29,959 nt of DNA from positions 1 to 29,959 of the forward strand of contig CADWAF010003386.1 in the NCBI GenBank assembly GCA_902984215.1, written 5' to 3'. The notes under the pieces are model-generated. The model was not told the origin of the DNA. It worked only from the letters and a program-made list of their open reading frames with translations, and made no database searches. Positions 1 through 10,289 of this stretch are shown here, piece after piece (positions within the stretch are counted from its first letter, which is position 1; the number at the start of each line of letters is the position of its first letter). The translations under genes and the position numbers were made by a program. This DNA comes from Willaertia magna. Its lineage: Eukaryota; Heterolobosea; Eutetramitea; Acrasida; Naegleriidae.

Positions 1-54
1 CATTTAAACAGCAACAAACTACAAAATTAACATTACTGGTTGGTATAAAATACG

Positions 55-1536
55 TTAATTAGCTCCACTATTAGAACCTCTTTGTAAACAACTGGTATAA
101 CTTGCCTCATCTGGATTATTAATCTCACAAATATACTTAAATCTATCAGCAACAAATAAACCATCCATGTTGTGGAAATAGGTTGTCATTAAATGTGGGT
201 TTGTTTCAAATTGTCTTGTTAAATCTAAAACACTTTTACCATTTACCTGGTTAAGTTGATAAATTTTAGAAAATGTATAAGAATTGCTCCATAATTCCCT
301 TTTCAAATAATTACTTGTATACAAATCAAATGTCCATTGATCATAATCCTTAATGAAATAATTATTATTTGGGTCATAGTTAATAAATCTAAATCCAGCA
401 TTATTTTGGAAAACTGGAGAAACAGAGGTGCCAATAAATCCAACAGTTGTTTCAATTGACAAAATTCCCTTAAATAATCTAAACTCATCCTTATGTAAAT
501 GTCCAAAGAATACTGCTGCAACAGTACGTTGATAATTTTCAACAATACTTAAAAATCTTGTTTGATATTGTGGTGACCATAACAACTTGTTATCATATGA
601 ATTTTGAGTTGCTGGAATGTGAGTGACAATATAACAAGTAATTCCATTATCCCTTGCAATTCTTAATTCATTTTCTAACCATTTAAATTGCTCAGATGGG
701 TCATCAGGTACTTTAGAATTATTAATCTTAGGCCATTGCCTTGCAGAATAGAACATTGAATTTAAAACTAAAATATGTAATGGATTATTATATTTCTTCA
801 TTTCATATTTATAATAACCTCCTTTAAGGAATGATTCTCTTTGGTAAGGTTCAGTTAACCATTCTTTCCAATTTGCTTCTTCATATAAACTTTGGAACCA
901 GTTTTGAGTATATCTTCCATTTTCTGGATCTTCAATAAATGGAATATAATAATCAGGGTAAAGATCATTATTTCCTATGCACGGTAATACCATTGTGTTA
1001 GGGAATGTATTTTTAAATAGTCTTGAAACAAATTTTATATTATTAATTGAATAAGAAGCATTTGGTAAATGGTGTGCATTGTAATCGCCTGCCATTATTA
1101 CAAAATCTGGTTGATTATTTAAAGTAAGTTGTTTTAATTGATTAAATGTGGAATTCACAAGTGTGAAAGGAGCGTCACAACCGTATCTACCATACATTGC
1201 CACAGAATTACTTGGTTCGGTATCAAAACTTCTTAATACATGTCTATATGCACCTCTTCTATTTAATTCAAATTCTTTTTCAATTTGTTGTCCATTAATA
1301 CTTTCCAATAGTGCTTTGTTTTTCTTTAATTTTTGGACTCGGCAAAAATCAGAGGCAGGAACTGTTGGGTCATAAAATGGATCATAATGAATATCTGTCA
1401 TAAATAAAAAGAAAGGTTTTTGGTTATTAGTACTGTTATTATTTATTCTGCTCTCCTTCTTTCCCGATATGCCTTCGGAGTAAAAGTAAAACAAAATAAC
1501 AAAAAGAAAAACAAGAACTCCCCTGTGTTTAAACAT
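55..1536 (-). CDS. Secreted acid sphingomyelinase-like / endopolyphosphatase-like phosphodiesterase
   Basis: Single-exon 493-aa member of the calcineurin-like metallophosphoesterase superfamily. A hydrophobic segment at residues 7-20 after a short basic start looks like a signal peptide, so the enzyme is probably secreted or lysosomal/vacuolar. Metal-site motifs are in the expected order: DIH (D48, H50) followed by YDPFYDP, GD (150-151) followed by HH, GNND (188-191), THIP with H306, and GHLH (345-348). Cysteines at about 65 and 120 and the segment GCDAPFTLVNST fit the acid sphingomyelinase/SMPDL3/PPN1 branch. The third motif is GNND where sphingomyelinases usually have GNHD/GNHE; as I recall, fungal endopolyphosphatases carry GNND. 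The substrate (sphingomyelin, nucleotide phosphodiester or polyphosphate) is therefore open. The ATG at 1536 follows an A/T-rich stretch. The family call is firm and the substrate is not. Confidence 0.88.
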   Translation of the reverse strand: MFKHRGVLVFLFVILFYFYSEGISGKKESRINNNSTNNQKPFFLFMTDIHYDPFYDPTVPASDFCRVQKLKKNKALLESINGQQIEKEFELNRRGAYRHVLRSFDTEPSNSVAMYGRYGCDAPFTLVNSTFNQLKQLTLNNQPDFVIMAGDYNAHHLPNASYSINNIKFVSRLFKNTFPNTMVLPCIGNNDLYPDYYIPFIEDPENGRYTQNWFQSLYEEANWKEWLTEPYQRESFLKGGYYKYEMKKYNNPLHILVLNSMFYSARQWPKINNSKVPDDPSEQFKWLENELRIARDNGITCYIVTHIPATQNSYDNKLLWSPQYQTRFLSIVENYQRTVAAVFFGHLHKDEFRLFKGILSIETTVGFIGTSVSPVFQNNAGFRFINYDPNNNYFIKDYDQWTFDLYTSNYLKRELWSNSYTFSKIYQLNQVNGKSVLDLTRQFETNPHLMTTYFHNMDGLFVADRFKYICEINNPDEASYTSCLQRGSNSGAN

Positions 1537-1589
1537 TTTTTTAACTATTTAAAAATAAGGCCATAACTTTACGGAAATGGGCTTGTTTA

Positions 1590-2981
1590 TTAAAAATCTA
1601 AGGAAGATGACTTTCCTCCGGCACTGGCACACCCCAAAACTCCAGAATCTTCTGAATTGCTGGAAGTATCATTAAGTAATTGACTATTTGTTTTTAAAAC
1701 TCTTTCTACTTTAATCTTATGTTTTTCAACGTCATTTGATGCTTTAAATTTAGGTCTTTCAGGATTAGATGCCTCTCTAGTTTCTTCTGGAGGTAAATGT
1801 AATCTTTCAATATATAATTTCCTTTTCTTTAATTTAAATGCATAATTTAATGTGTCAGGAATAAAATTATAAGTTAAAGAATTCATCTTTAATAATTTCT
1901 TTATATGAAATAAACCAGAATATTCATTAAATTCCCATTCGCTAACATTTAAATTTTCACCTGTAAAACTATCCATAGATAATGAAATATCTGATAATTG
2001 TTCTATTTGATGTATCATACCTTTAGGTATTGTATTTTTAGGTATTGTACAAACACAAACACTTAAACTTGAACGTAATAAGGTTTTTAATTGAATTAAA
2101 AATTTAAATAATTCAGTCTTATTTTCATTATCTTTATAAAATATAGATCCAATTGATTGTAATCCAATTCTAATGACTGATTTACTTAAAATATCACCAG
2201 TACTTTTAGTATTATAATAATTTCTACATGAATTTATTACCTTAATTATTTCTTTTAATAAATCATCATAATTTATATGTTTAAAATTAAAAATAGAATC
2301 TGAATGCTCTTTTAATAATTCTTCTTGTATTGGTTTGCTTAAATCATGCTCATGACACATAACTGTACCAACAACATTTCCACTACTTGATTTTTGAGAA
2401 CTACTTTCTAATCCAACAGTTGATTGAGCTTGACGTTGTTGTTTTAATTTTACTTGTTGTTCAACATATTCTTTATATCTCCATGCTATTTTTAACTCTG
2501 ATGATACATCTTCTTCTTTCTTTTGTTGTTGTTGTTGAGTTTTACGATTTAATCTATCCATAATACTATTTGTTGGTTTTTTAGTTAATTCATTACTTGA
2601 TGTTTCTTTTTGTTTTTGTTCTTCTTCTTTTTTTTCTTCTTCCTCTTCTTCTTTTATTCTCTTTTCTTTATTTTCTTGTAAATATTTTGAATAATTAAAT
2701 AAATAATTAGAGTTTGGAGTAAATGTATTTGAAAAACAAGTGTGTTTGTTACTAATTCCTTCGGAAAGAAAATATCTAATTAAATGTTGACAATATTCTG
2801 AATATTTATCTTCTTCAATAAGTATTAAACTTCCTAATGGAAATCCACCTCCAATAATTACATCTAAATCATGTAATCCAGAAGAAACTAATAATTGTCC
2901 ATTATGCACACTCGGTTTAGTTCCAGCTGGTAATGCTTTTGCAACAGAAGCACCTTTTCTAACAAAGGTTGTTTTTTTCAT
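1590..2981 (-). CDS. ELP4: Elongator complex protein 4 (PAXNEB family)
   Basis: 463-aa single-exon protein. ELP4 forms the RecA-like hexameric Elp456 subcomplex of Elongator, which supports modification of the wobble uridine in tRNAs. The N-terminus carries the family signature: SVHNGQLLVSSGLHDLD (about 24-40) followed by a degenerate P-loop region GGGFPLGSLILIEED (44-58). The Walker A lysine is absent, as expected for this subunit. The C-terminal half has the conserved KLYIERLHLPPE segment and the chain ends in LDF, which recurs at ELP4 C-termini. A family-unusual Lys/Glu and Gln low-complexity insertion lies at about residues 104-185, between the P-loop-like part and the central sheet. The start ATG follows a run of A bases on the coding strand. 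The 53-bp gap to the next gene on the same strand must hold both the terminator and the promoter. Confidence 0.9.
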   Translation of the reverse strand: MKKTTFVRKGASVAKALPAGTKPSVHNGQLLVSSGLHDLDVIIGGGFPLGSLILIEEDKYSEYCQHLIRYFLSEGISNKHTCFSNTFTPNSNYLFNYSKYLQENKEKRIKEEEEEEKKEEEQKQKETSSNELTKKPTNSIMDRLNRKTQQQQQKKEEDVSSELKIAWRYKEYVEQQVKLKQQRQAQSTVGLESSSQKSSSGNVVGTVMCHEHDLSKPIQEELLKEHSDSIFNFKHINYDDLLKEIIKVINSCRNYYNTKSTGDILSKSVIRIGLQSIGSIFYKDNENKTELFKFLIQLKTLLRSSLSVCVCTIPKNTIPKGMIHQIEQLSDISLSMDSFTGENLNVSEWEFNEYSGLFHIKKLLKMNSLTYNFIPDTLNYAFKLKKRKLYIERLHLPPEETREASNPERPKFKASNDVEKHKIKVERVLKTNSQLLNDTSSNSEDSGVLGCASAGGKSSSLDF

Positions 2982-3083
2982 TTTTTTTTAATTTAAAAAA
3001 ATAATTATTGAAAGCTTGTTGAAATTGCATTCCGATGCTACAACCAGTATATCTTGTGAATATGTGTGTTGCAACAACAACAA

Positions 3084-3455
3084 TTACCCCAAATCATATC
3101 CATAAAAACAATTATTAGGTATTCTAGTCAGACCAGAATCTATGCTAATCCAAGAAGTTTCCTTCAATTTAATCGCAGGATTTTTTAAGAAACCATAATA
3201 CTTGTCCATTTTTTGAGTAAAAGAAGCTTCACCTGCTAAACTAAGTGCAATTCCCAAGTACTGATGAGACAAATTACACAACTCAGCTCACTTTGAAGAA
3301 TCTGTGATATTAACGTGATATATTCATACTGATCCTCTTTTGCCTGTCAATGCTTGTATAGTTATTACAAAACTACTAAGGAAATTCAGAACTTGATCTA
3401 TTTGGGCTCTGGGGTTGTAGTAATTTTCTTTTTGCAATTTAGATTGTCGAGTCAT
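3084..3455 (-). CDS. Small spliced gene of unknown function
   Basis: I propose two exons on the minus strand: 3455-3330 (42 codons from an ATG) and 3260-3084 (58 codons plus stop), joined in phase 0 across a 69-nt intron (3261-3329) with donor GTATGA and acceptor CATCAG. The spliced product is about 100 aa. It starts MTRQSKLQKENYY, continues through a helical stretch ending ALTGKRGS, then YLGIALSLAGEASFTQKM, and ends NNCFYGYDLG. The exon 2 frame has no ATG of its own near its 5' end, which supports an upstream exon, and both exons are less AT-rich than the surrounding spacer. I do not recognise the family. The Leu/Ala-rich middle could be amphipathic helices. It could also be a pseudogene or a spurious join, so confidence is moderate. 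Confidence 0.5.
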
Positions 3456-3501
3456 TTAAAGTACTGAATGAAGTTTTGGGAAGGAGAAACTCTAAAACAA
3501 A

Positions 3502-4203
3502 ATGTTTGAAATGATACTATTAGACCTAGATTTCTCGTTTCCTGTAGAAGGTGTGACAGTTGTTGATTTGATAAAATCATATAAGCAACTTGAAAGATAT
3601 TTGTTTGATAAAGAAGCAAAAGAAGTATTCAGAAATTATTTACATGTATTAAAGAAAGAAGAACAATTATTATTTATTGAAAGAGTACTCTATTATCAAT
3701 CAAATAATAAAAGTAGCTCCTCTTTTAGCTGTGGACTTATTGCTCATGACTTGTTTGATACATTTGTACATATCAATAGTGTACATGCTCTTAATGTAAG
3801 CTCCTTTATTTATAAAAGGTATTTAAGTTTAGGCACTGAATACGAATTTAAAGAATGGATTGTTTCGTTGGTTAAAGAAGTGTTAGTCCAAATGAAACAA
3901 GAAAGTTTTGTAATGTTTCTGGAATGTGAAGAGTGTAGCCATTACATTCTAACCAAACTTATTGACTTTTCAAATAAGCAACAAAACCAAAACGATATTA
4001 CAGTACAGGATTTCTTAAGTATGAATGAATTAGAAGAGTATACTAAATTATTTGTAAAAAAGAAAATTATTCACCTCAGTCAATTAAAACAACATTGCAA
4101 CAATGATGATTTGAAACAATTCCTTAAAGAATATATAGGAATAAAGAAAATTGGTCATCAATTAAAGTTAGTCCGTTTATTAAAACAATACCTTCATTGT
4201 TAA
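3502..4203 (+). CDS. RGS domain plus SAM domain protein
   Basis: 233-aa single-exon protein. Residues about 25-145 fit a regulator of G-protein signalling fold: LERYLFDKEAKEVFRNYL, then an EEQLLFIERVLYY helix (the usual 'EENL.FW' position), an IYKRYLSLG segment, and the terminal QESFVMFLECEE helix. RGS domains accelerate GTP hydrolysis by G-alpha subunits. Residues about 165-233 read as a SAM domain (VQDFLSMNELEEYTKLFVKK ... LKEYIGIKKIGHQLKLVRLL), a typical protein- or lipid-interaction module. The RGS part is divergent, with Phe-Ile where Phe-Trp is usual and a Ser-rich insertion at 66-75, so GAP activity is an inference. There is no signal peptide or membrane segment. It starts about 50 bp past the divergent minus-strand gene, so the two share one promoter interval. 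Confidence 0.7.
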   Translation: MFEMILLDLDFSFPVEGVTVVDLIKSYKQLERYLFDKEAKEVFRNYLHVLKKEEQLLFIERVLYYQSNNKSSSSFSCGLIAHDLFDTFVHINSVHALNVSSFIYKRYLSLGTEYEFKEWIVSLVKEVLVQMKQESFVMFLECEECSHYILTKLIDFSNKQQNQNDITVQDFLSMNELEEYTKLFVKKKIIHLSQLKQHCNNDDLKQFLKEYIGIKKIGHQLKLVRLLKQYLHC

Positions 4204-4292
4204 AATTAAAACTGTTGTGAAATGAATTCAATAAAAAAATATTCGGAATAAAAAACATAGAATTTAAATTCATCAAAAAATTTGAAAAAAAA

Positions 4293-7200
4293 ATGCAAGA
4301 GCAATATCAACCTAAGAGCTCTCAACTTTTTGAACCTTATAAAACTATTGGTCTAGTTACGAATTATATTTCCCCTGTTTTTAGTTATGGACAATTAATA
4401 GAAGAAGGATATGTTTATACATCAATCGGAAATACATATCATGTCTATAATGTAAGTAAATTATTAAAAATTTTCTATAACAATCAAATAGTTAAAATCA
4501 TTAGTTCATGTTACAGTAGGTCCTCAACTACCGTCTAGTATAGCTGGTTTATATGTTGAACGTATTTCAAGTAAAGATGATATTTTATATATTCAATGTG
4601 AAAATAATTATATTTACATCTTTCATGGATTATCTAGAGAATTAATTACAATTTTAGAACCAACATTAAAACAAGAAACAACTGGTAAATTTATTCAATT
4701 CTTAAAAATTGGACAATATCTTTTAAGTTGTTATGAAAAAGTAATTACAATCTATGATACATTACCTTCTATTGAAGAAGAAGTAGATGATATTTACAGT
4801 CATTATTCATTTATTGATAATATTTATTTGCCAAATGATTCTAATTTAACATGTGCAACTCATTTACCAACTTATTTAGATAAAATTTTAATTGGTACTA
4901 AAGAAGGACATTTATTATTATTTAATTTTAGAGTTGGTAAAGAAATATTTAGATTTACAAAACATTTAGAAAATAATGAACAAGAAAATGATAATGATAA
5001 AACTTTAAATTTATTACAAACTATTTTAGAAAATAATTTAAAAGAAGAAGGTAAAAAGAATAGTGTAAGTGTTACATGTGTTAGAAATGCACCTGCAATA
5101 GATGTAGTTGGTGTAGGATTATCAGATGGTAGAATATTAATGTTAAATTTAAAATATAATGTTATTTTATTAGATTTTAAACAAATTGGTAGTGTTACTA
5201 CTTTATCATTTAGAACTACATCATCTATTGTTAATAATAATGAAATGTCAGATGTAATGGAATCTCATTTAAAATCAAATAGTGAAGATTTATTATCAAG
5301 TGGTAATCATAATGGAGATATTTTTATATGGGATTTATTAAATGCAGAATTAGTTACAAAGATATCAGATAGTAATTCAGCATTAAATGATAATGATGAA
5401 AATAGATATAGACATAAATCTAAAATAACATGTTGTGAATTTCTTCCAGGTGAACCAGTAATATGTTGTGGATCAGATGATAATATATTATCATTACATA
5501 TATTTGATAGAAATGATAAAGTACGTTTAATTACATTTAGAAGTGGACATGCTAAACCACCAAAATTTATTAAATTTTATGATCCAATTGGTAATTTTAT
5601 TGTAACTGGTGGATTAGATGGTAAGATTAATGTAATTAATATTCATGATCCAAAACAATTCCATTCTCTTAATACAAATAAGAATAATAGATTATGGAAG
5701 AAACAATCTGTTACAATGCCACCTATTAAAGATATGGATGTTAATTATATTAGACAAGATGATTATTCTAATTTAATATGTTGTCATAATAATATAAATA
5801 CAGTAACATGTTGGAATGTTAAATATTTAAGAGCTGAAAAGGAAAATATTTATATTAAAGAATTAAAATTTGGTCAACCTAATTGTACATGTTTCTCTAC
5901 ATGTGGTAATTTTATATTTATTGGTACAACAAAAGGTTATTTACAAAAATTTTCAACACAATCACTTAAATTACATTTTAATTATACAACAAATACAAAA
6001 GAAGAAATTAGAAAAGCAAATGTTGAAATACATTATGAAAATACATTTTCAGGTAAAACTATTAAAAAGAAAACAATTAATAAAATATTAGAACCTGTTG
6101 CACATGATGGAAGTATTCATTCCATACTAGTTGATAATACTAATAATAAATTAATTAGTGCTGGAACAGATGGTATTATTAAAGTATGGAAGACTAATAC
6201 AATTAATGATGATGATAAAATTAAAGAATCATTACTTGCATCATTTGAAATGAAAATGCCAATTATTAAAATGATTAAAACTAAAAATTCAGCAACTAAT
6301 TTAATTGCAATATGTTTAGAGAATTTTAATATTTATATTATTGATTTAAATACTTTAAAAATTATACGTTATTTTAATTTAGGTACTTCTCCTATTTTAG
6401 ATATGTGTTTCACAAATGATAGTCATTACTTTTTAGTAAGTCAATCAGATGGTTCTGTAAAAACATTTGATTTATTAAGTACTAAATTAGTTGATTGGTT
6501 TATTGTACCTAATCCTGTAACAAGTATGGATTTCCATCCAGAAGGTTTATATTTAATTACTTCACATATTGGTAGTGTTGGTATTGGTATTTGGGCAAAC
6601 AAAATTATCTTTTCAAAAGTTTTATTACAATGTATAAATTCACCTGTCATTTTCAATTTATTACCATTTTCAGGTGAAGAATTATTAATTACAAATAGAT
6701 CTATAATTAATAAATCTTTAGAAAATGTTTTAAAACAACGTAAAGAAGATGAATTAAATAGAAAGAAGAGAGTAAAACAATTAATGAGTGATAATGAAGA
6801 ACACTCTGATAGTAGTGATAATGAAGAAGAAATGGTGGATGGAAAGAAGATGAAAGAATCTATTAAGGGAGAAAAGAATGTATCTCAACAACAATCAGAA
6901 CAACAAGAACCATCTAACTTTATTAAATTAAGTGGATTACCTAAATGGAAATGGCAATCAATTACACATTTAGATGAATTACGTCAACGTAATAAGATTT
7001 CACAACAAAAACAACAAGAATTAGATACTTCAAATATTGCACCATTCTTTTTACCTTCTAAAGCATCATCTAAAGATATTGATTTTGATAAATCTTTAAA
7101 ACCTGAATTACAACAATCAAGAATAATGAAATGGAATAATAATGAAAATACATTGTCAACTGTTAATCCATTATTATTTAAAATACAAAAAGAAGGATAT

Positions 7201-7572
7201 GAAAGTGCAATGAATTGGTTAAAGAATTCAAGTATTAAAGAGATTGATATTTCAATAAGAACAATACATGGTTATAATGAATATTTATTAATTTTAAAAA
7301 TGTTTTATTATTTCTTGAATGATAAAGTAATTGATTATGATTTAGTTCAAGCAAGTTTACATTTGTTTTTACAAGTACATTCAGAAGTATTAGCTAATAT
7401 TATGTCAACTAGTGATAATGATATTTATTCTGAAAAGGAAGTACAAGAATTAAAAGATTTAATGATAAATATAATGAATGCAAATAGACAAGTTAATGAA
7501 ACATTAGAAGATTTAATTTCATATAATAGTTGTATGATTGATTATTTTGCATATGGAGGTATCTGGATGTAA
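4293..7572 (+). CDS. UTP21: U3 snoRNP / SSU processome WD40 protein UTP21 (WDR36)
   Basis: Two exons: 4293-4455 and 4517-7572, total about 1072 aa, with a 61-nt intron (donor GTAAAT, acceptor TTACAG, phase 1). UTP21 is a tandem beta-propeller subunit of the UTP-B module that assembles on pre-18S rRNA in the nucleolus. Supporting sequence: the N-terminal LFEPYKTIGLVTN and GNTYHVYNV; WD-type repeats across most of the protein, including APAIDVVGVGLSDGRI, SGNHNGDIFIWDL and SAGTDGIIKVWK; and the C-terminal Utp21 domain from about residue 860 (SGLPKWKWQSITHLDELRQR ... SRIMKWNNNENTLSTVNPLL ... LHLFLQVHSEVL). A Ser/Glu/Asp acidic linker lies before that domain. The exon junction is forced by frame; see the finding on this intron. 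The stop is 15 bp from the convergent stop of the next gene. Confidence 0.9.
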
Positions 7573-7587
7573 TAAAATACAATTTTA

Positions 7588-8182
7588 TTATTGTTGATTC
7601 ATACTATTTACACCTAATGTATTTTCTAAAAACTTTGCATCTGTTTTATGTAATAACATTCCATCTACATTTTCAATAAAGTAATCACGATTATAATCTT
7701 CTAAAAGCTCACTATTTGGATATTTCTTTAAAAAAGCATTCAATCCACCGGAAAGTACATAAATTTTTAATTCTTCCAATCTTTGTTGATCTAAGCTATC
7801 ACAAAAAGTACTAACACATTGAGGAGCACGTTGTTCTGAATACATACAATAAAATACAATAGTGTCCTTGTCATTATCTTTTAAATATTGGTTAATTTTT
7901 TGAACAGACTCTTCAAATGAACTAAATGGATAATGAATAGATCCTTTAATATGTCCTCCAATATAATCATCATCTCTTACATCCACTATTAAAACATTTG
8001 GTTGTTGCATTAATAATGATAATGGTTGTGGATCAATTTTCTTAAATGATCTTTCGGGAACTTTAAATTTTTATTTTTTAAATTAATTATTTAAAACACC
8101 TACCAACAATCTTTAAATTTTGTGCTTGTGAAAGAAATAATCCTTTCCTCTTGGAAGGTGAAGATGATAAAGTCGATTCCAT
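7588..8182 (-). CDS. CDC25/ACR2-like rhodanese-domain phosphatase or arsenate reductase
   Basis: Two exons: 8182-8104 (start MESTLSSSPSKRKG) and 8060-7588, joined in phase 1 across a 43-nt intron (GTAGGT...TTTAAAG); total 183 aa. The spliced reading frame runs LKIVVPERSFKKIDPQPLSL into the rhodanese domain, so the upstream exon is well supported. The domain has VLIVDVRDDDYIGGHIKGS at its start and a CX5R active loop, YCMYSEQR (C98, R104), which is the size of the CDC25/ACR2 phosphate- or arsenate-binding loop rather than that of sulfurtransferases. It resembles the small plant Arath;CDC25-type proteins, which lack the long CDC25 regulatory region. Dual-specificity phosphatase and arsenate reductase are both reported for this family, and sequence alone cannot separate them. 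A Tyr replaces the usual His just before the catalytic Cys. Confidence 0.82.
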
Positions 8183-8312
8183 TATTTATTTGCCGATAAT
8201 TATGTTGAAAATGATGATACGCACCCTACGTTATAAATCGATTAATTTTTTTTAAAAATATTTTTCAATTAAATACCAATTTAAAAGTACCTATGTTTCA
8301 TTGCTATTAAGG

Positions 8313-10215
8313 TCATTGTAACATTTGCCAAACAAAATCTTTGCTGAAATGTGCAACTATCGTTTTGTCTCTTGAAGGAAAGGCTCTTAATTCAATTTCT
8401 CTGAATGCTTTTAAAGTGAATAATATTTTTGTAATTAAAAAATTATTAATTAAGCTTACCTTTTCTGTCAATTTCCAACAATTCTTCCAATGTCAACTGG
8501 GGTTCTGGAGGTTTTCTTGTAGGTGGTTTTAAACTATTACTACTACTAGAGGCCCAACTTTTGATACTCTCATTTAACTCGGCAATACTTCTGTTGGATA
8601 GCTGAGAACTATTGAGGTTTGGTTTTTTGTCAGAAGGTGGGGTACTGACTTTTGAGATGCTTCGCTTAGGGCTATTGACCTTCACAGGAGATTGAATTTG
8701 TTGAGCTTTAATAATTTGCTGCAGTTTACTAGGGGAATTATAAAGTTCTTCTGCCTTTCTCTTAATATCTTCACTAACTTTTGGGCTGTCATCACCACTT
8801 TCACTTTCGTACATTTCATCAATTTCTTTCCTTATTAATGGTATTTCCGTTTGTGGAGGAGGTGGTGCCCTTCTTCTAATAGGAGAAAGTGGAGGAGGTG
8901 TCAAGTTGGTTTGTCTCTCTGTTACTGTTGGAAGGATTAAGGTAGGTACGTTTTTTGTTGTGGATCTAGGAGAAGTTATTTGAGGTGAAGGAGCATGAAC
9001 ATTAGGAGTGTAGTGTTCTTCTGAAAATTGTGGGTCTGTTGTTAAATTTTGTGTGCTATTGCTGCTTTGAGGCGTTATTCCAGAGCTTTCCTCAATTACT
9101 GAATTAACGGCTTCAATTTCTTGGCTTTTATCTTCTTGATTAGATACATTTTCATCGTCTAATGGATTCATTGTTGGGGGTATTACCTCTGTGTCTAGTT
9201 TTGCTAATTTAAATATTCTATTTGATAAAGAACGCCTTAAATCATTGTTAGGTTTAGGGGTATGTATTATAACTTCATCTTGAAAATCATCATACTTTTC
9301 ACTATATTGTTCATTATTGTTATTATCAGTAATTACTTCTTCATTGTTTAATGTTGTGGATTGTTCTTCTTGGTTGACTAAAGTTGTTGGGGAAATACTT
9401 AAATGATTTTCATTTTCTATAGTACACGGGGATTTTTCTGGTGTTTTCTTTTTCTTTAGGAACTGTGGAGGTTCTTTTCTGTGTAAAAAGTTATGCTTCT
9501 TTGTAGCCTTAGGTTTTGGAGGAACATATTTTACCTGTTCATTCATATACTCACAAAATTCGTTAGAAAAGAACTTCAGGGTTTTTTCCAAAGGCTTAGC
9601 ATCGAAACCTTGCGAGTATGCATTTTCTATCTCCATTTGTGTTTCCTTAAATTGCCTTCTTATTTCTGTTATTTTCTCGCTATGATTGTACTTATGAAAA
9701 GTTCTCCAGAATAGTTGGAAATTTACAATAGCAGGTATGTAATTAATTAACTTTCTTGTTATTTCTTCTCCATATGTTTCTTCAAATAGCATAAATGTAG
9801 CGTCATCTGGAAGATAGAGTGTTGAGGACAGTGTTTCTTCATTAATTGGTTCGTGTTCCAATATTAAGGGTTCCGATTCCTTTGGTTCAAATTTAAGTCT
9901 TCTCTTCGTTTTTTGAAAATTATTTTCCTTCTTTCTTTCTATTGTCTTTCTTTGTTTCGGAACAGCTATTTTTCTAACGTTATCTTTATGGTTCAATAAA
10001 TTTTGTTTTACTATATTGAAAAATTCATCAAAACTGTAATTTGACCAATTTTCTTTTAAGAGAATCTCTTTCCAGTCATTTTCTTGATCGTTTATCTTTC
10101 TATTCTTTATAGATTGTCTCCTAACCTCTTCTAGGTTTCTAACCATTCCTCTTTTATCTTTTCCTTCCCCACAAAAAGTTTCCCTTACTTCCCTTGTTCT
10201 CATTTTTTGCAACAT
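8313..10215 (-). CDS. Proline-rich protein with possible BSD domain
   Basis: Two exons: 10215-8460 and 8407-8313, joined in phase 1 by a 52-nt intron (GTAAGC...AAAAG). This replaces a premature GKLN ending with DRKAFREIELRAFPSRD ... WQMLQ, for about 616 aa. Residues 135-180 (FEETYGEEITRKLINYIPAI, then FQLFWRTF) look like a BSD domain, whose hallmark is an FW pair (F169-W170) in the last helix. BSD domains occur in TFIIH p62, synapse-associated and DOS2-like proteins. The region around 225-590 is long and probably disordered: Ser/Thr/Asn-rich, with a proline cluster (TPPPLSPIRRRAPPPP), several SPxR/SPK-type phosphorylation-like sites and basic patches. That layout suits a scaffold with SH3/WW-binding or kinase-target sites. 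The specific role is unknown. The N-terminus is highly basic and charged. Confidence 0.6.
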
Positions 10216-10289
10216 AGTTTTGTATCAACAGCAAAAAACAATTTATTGGAATAAGTTTACAATAAGAAATAAGTAAAGACTTAAAGTAA

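Noticed and set aside
4452..4516. GTAAGT donor for the UTP21 intron
   Set aside because: It is the better consensus, but it puts exon 2 out of frame with every nearby acceptor.
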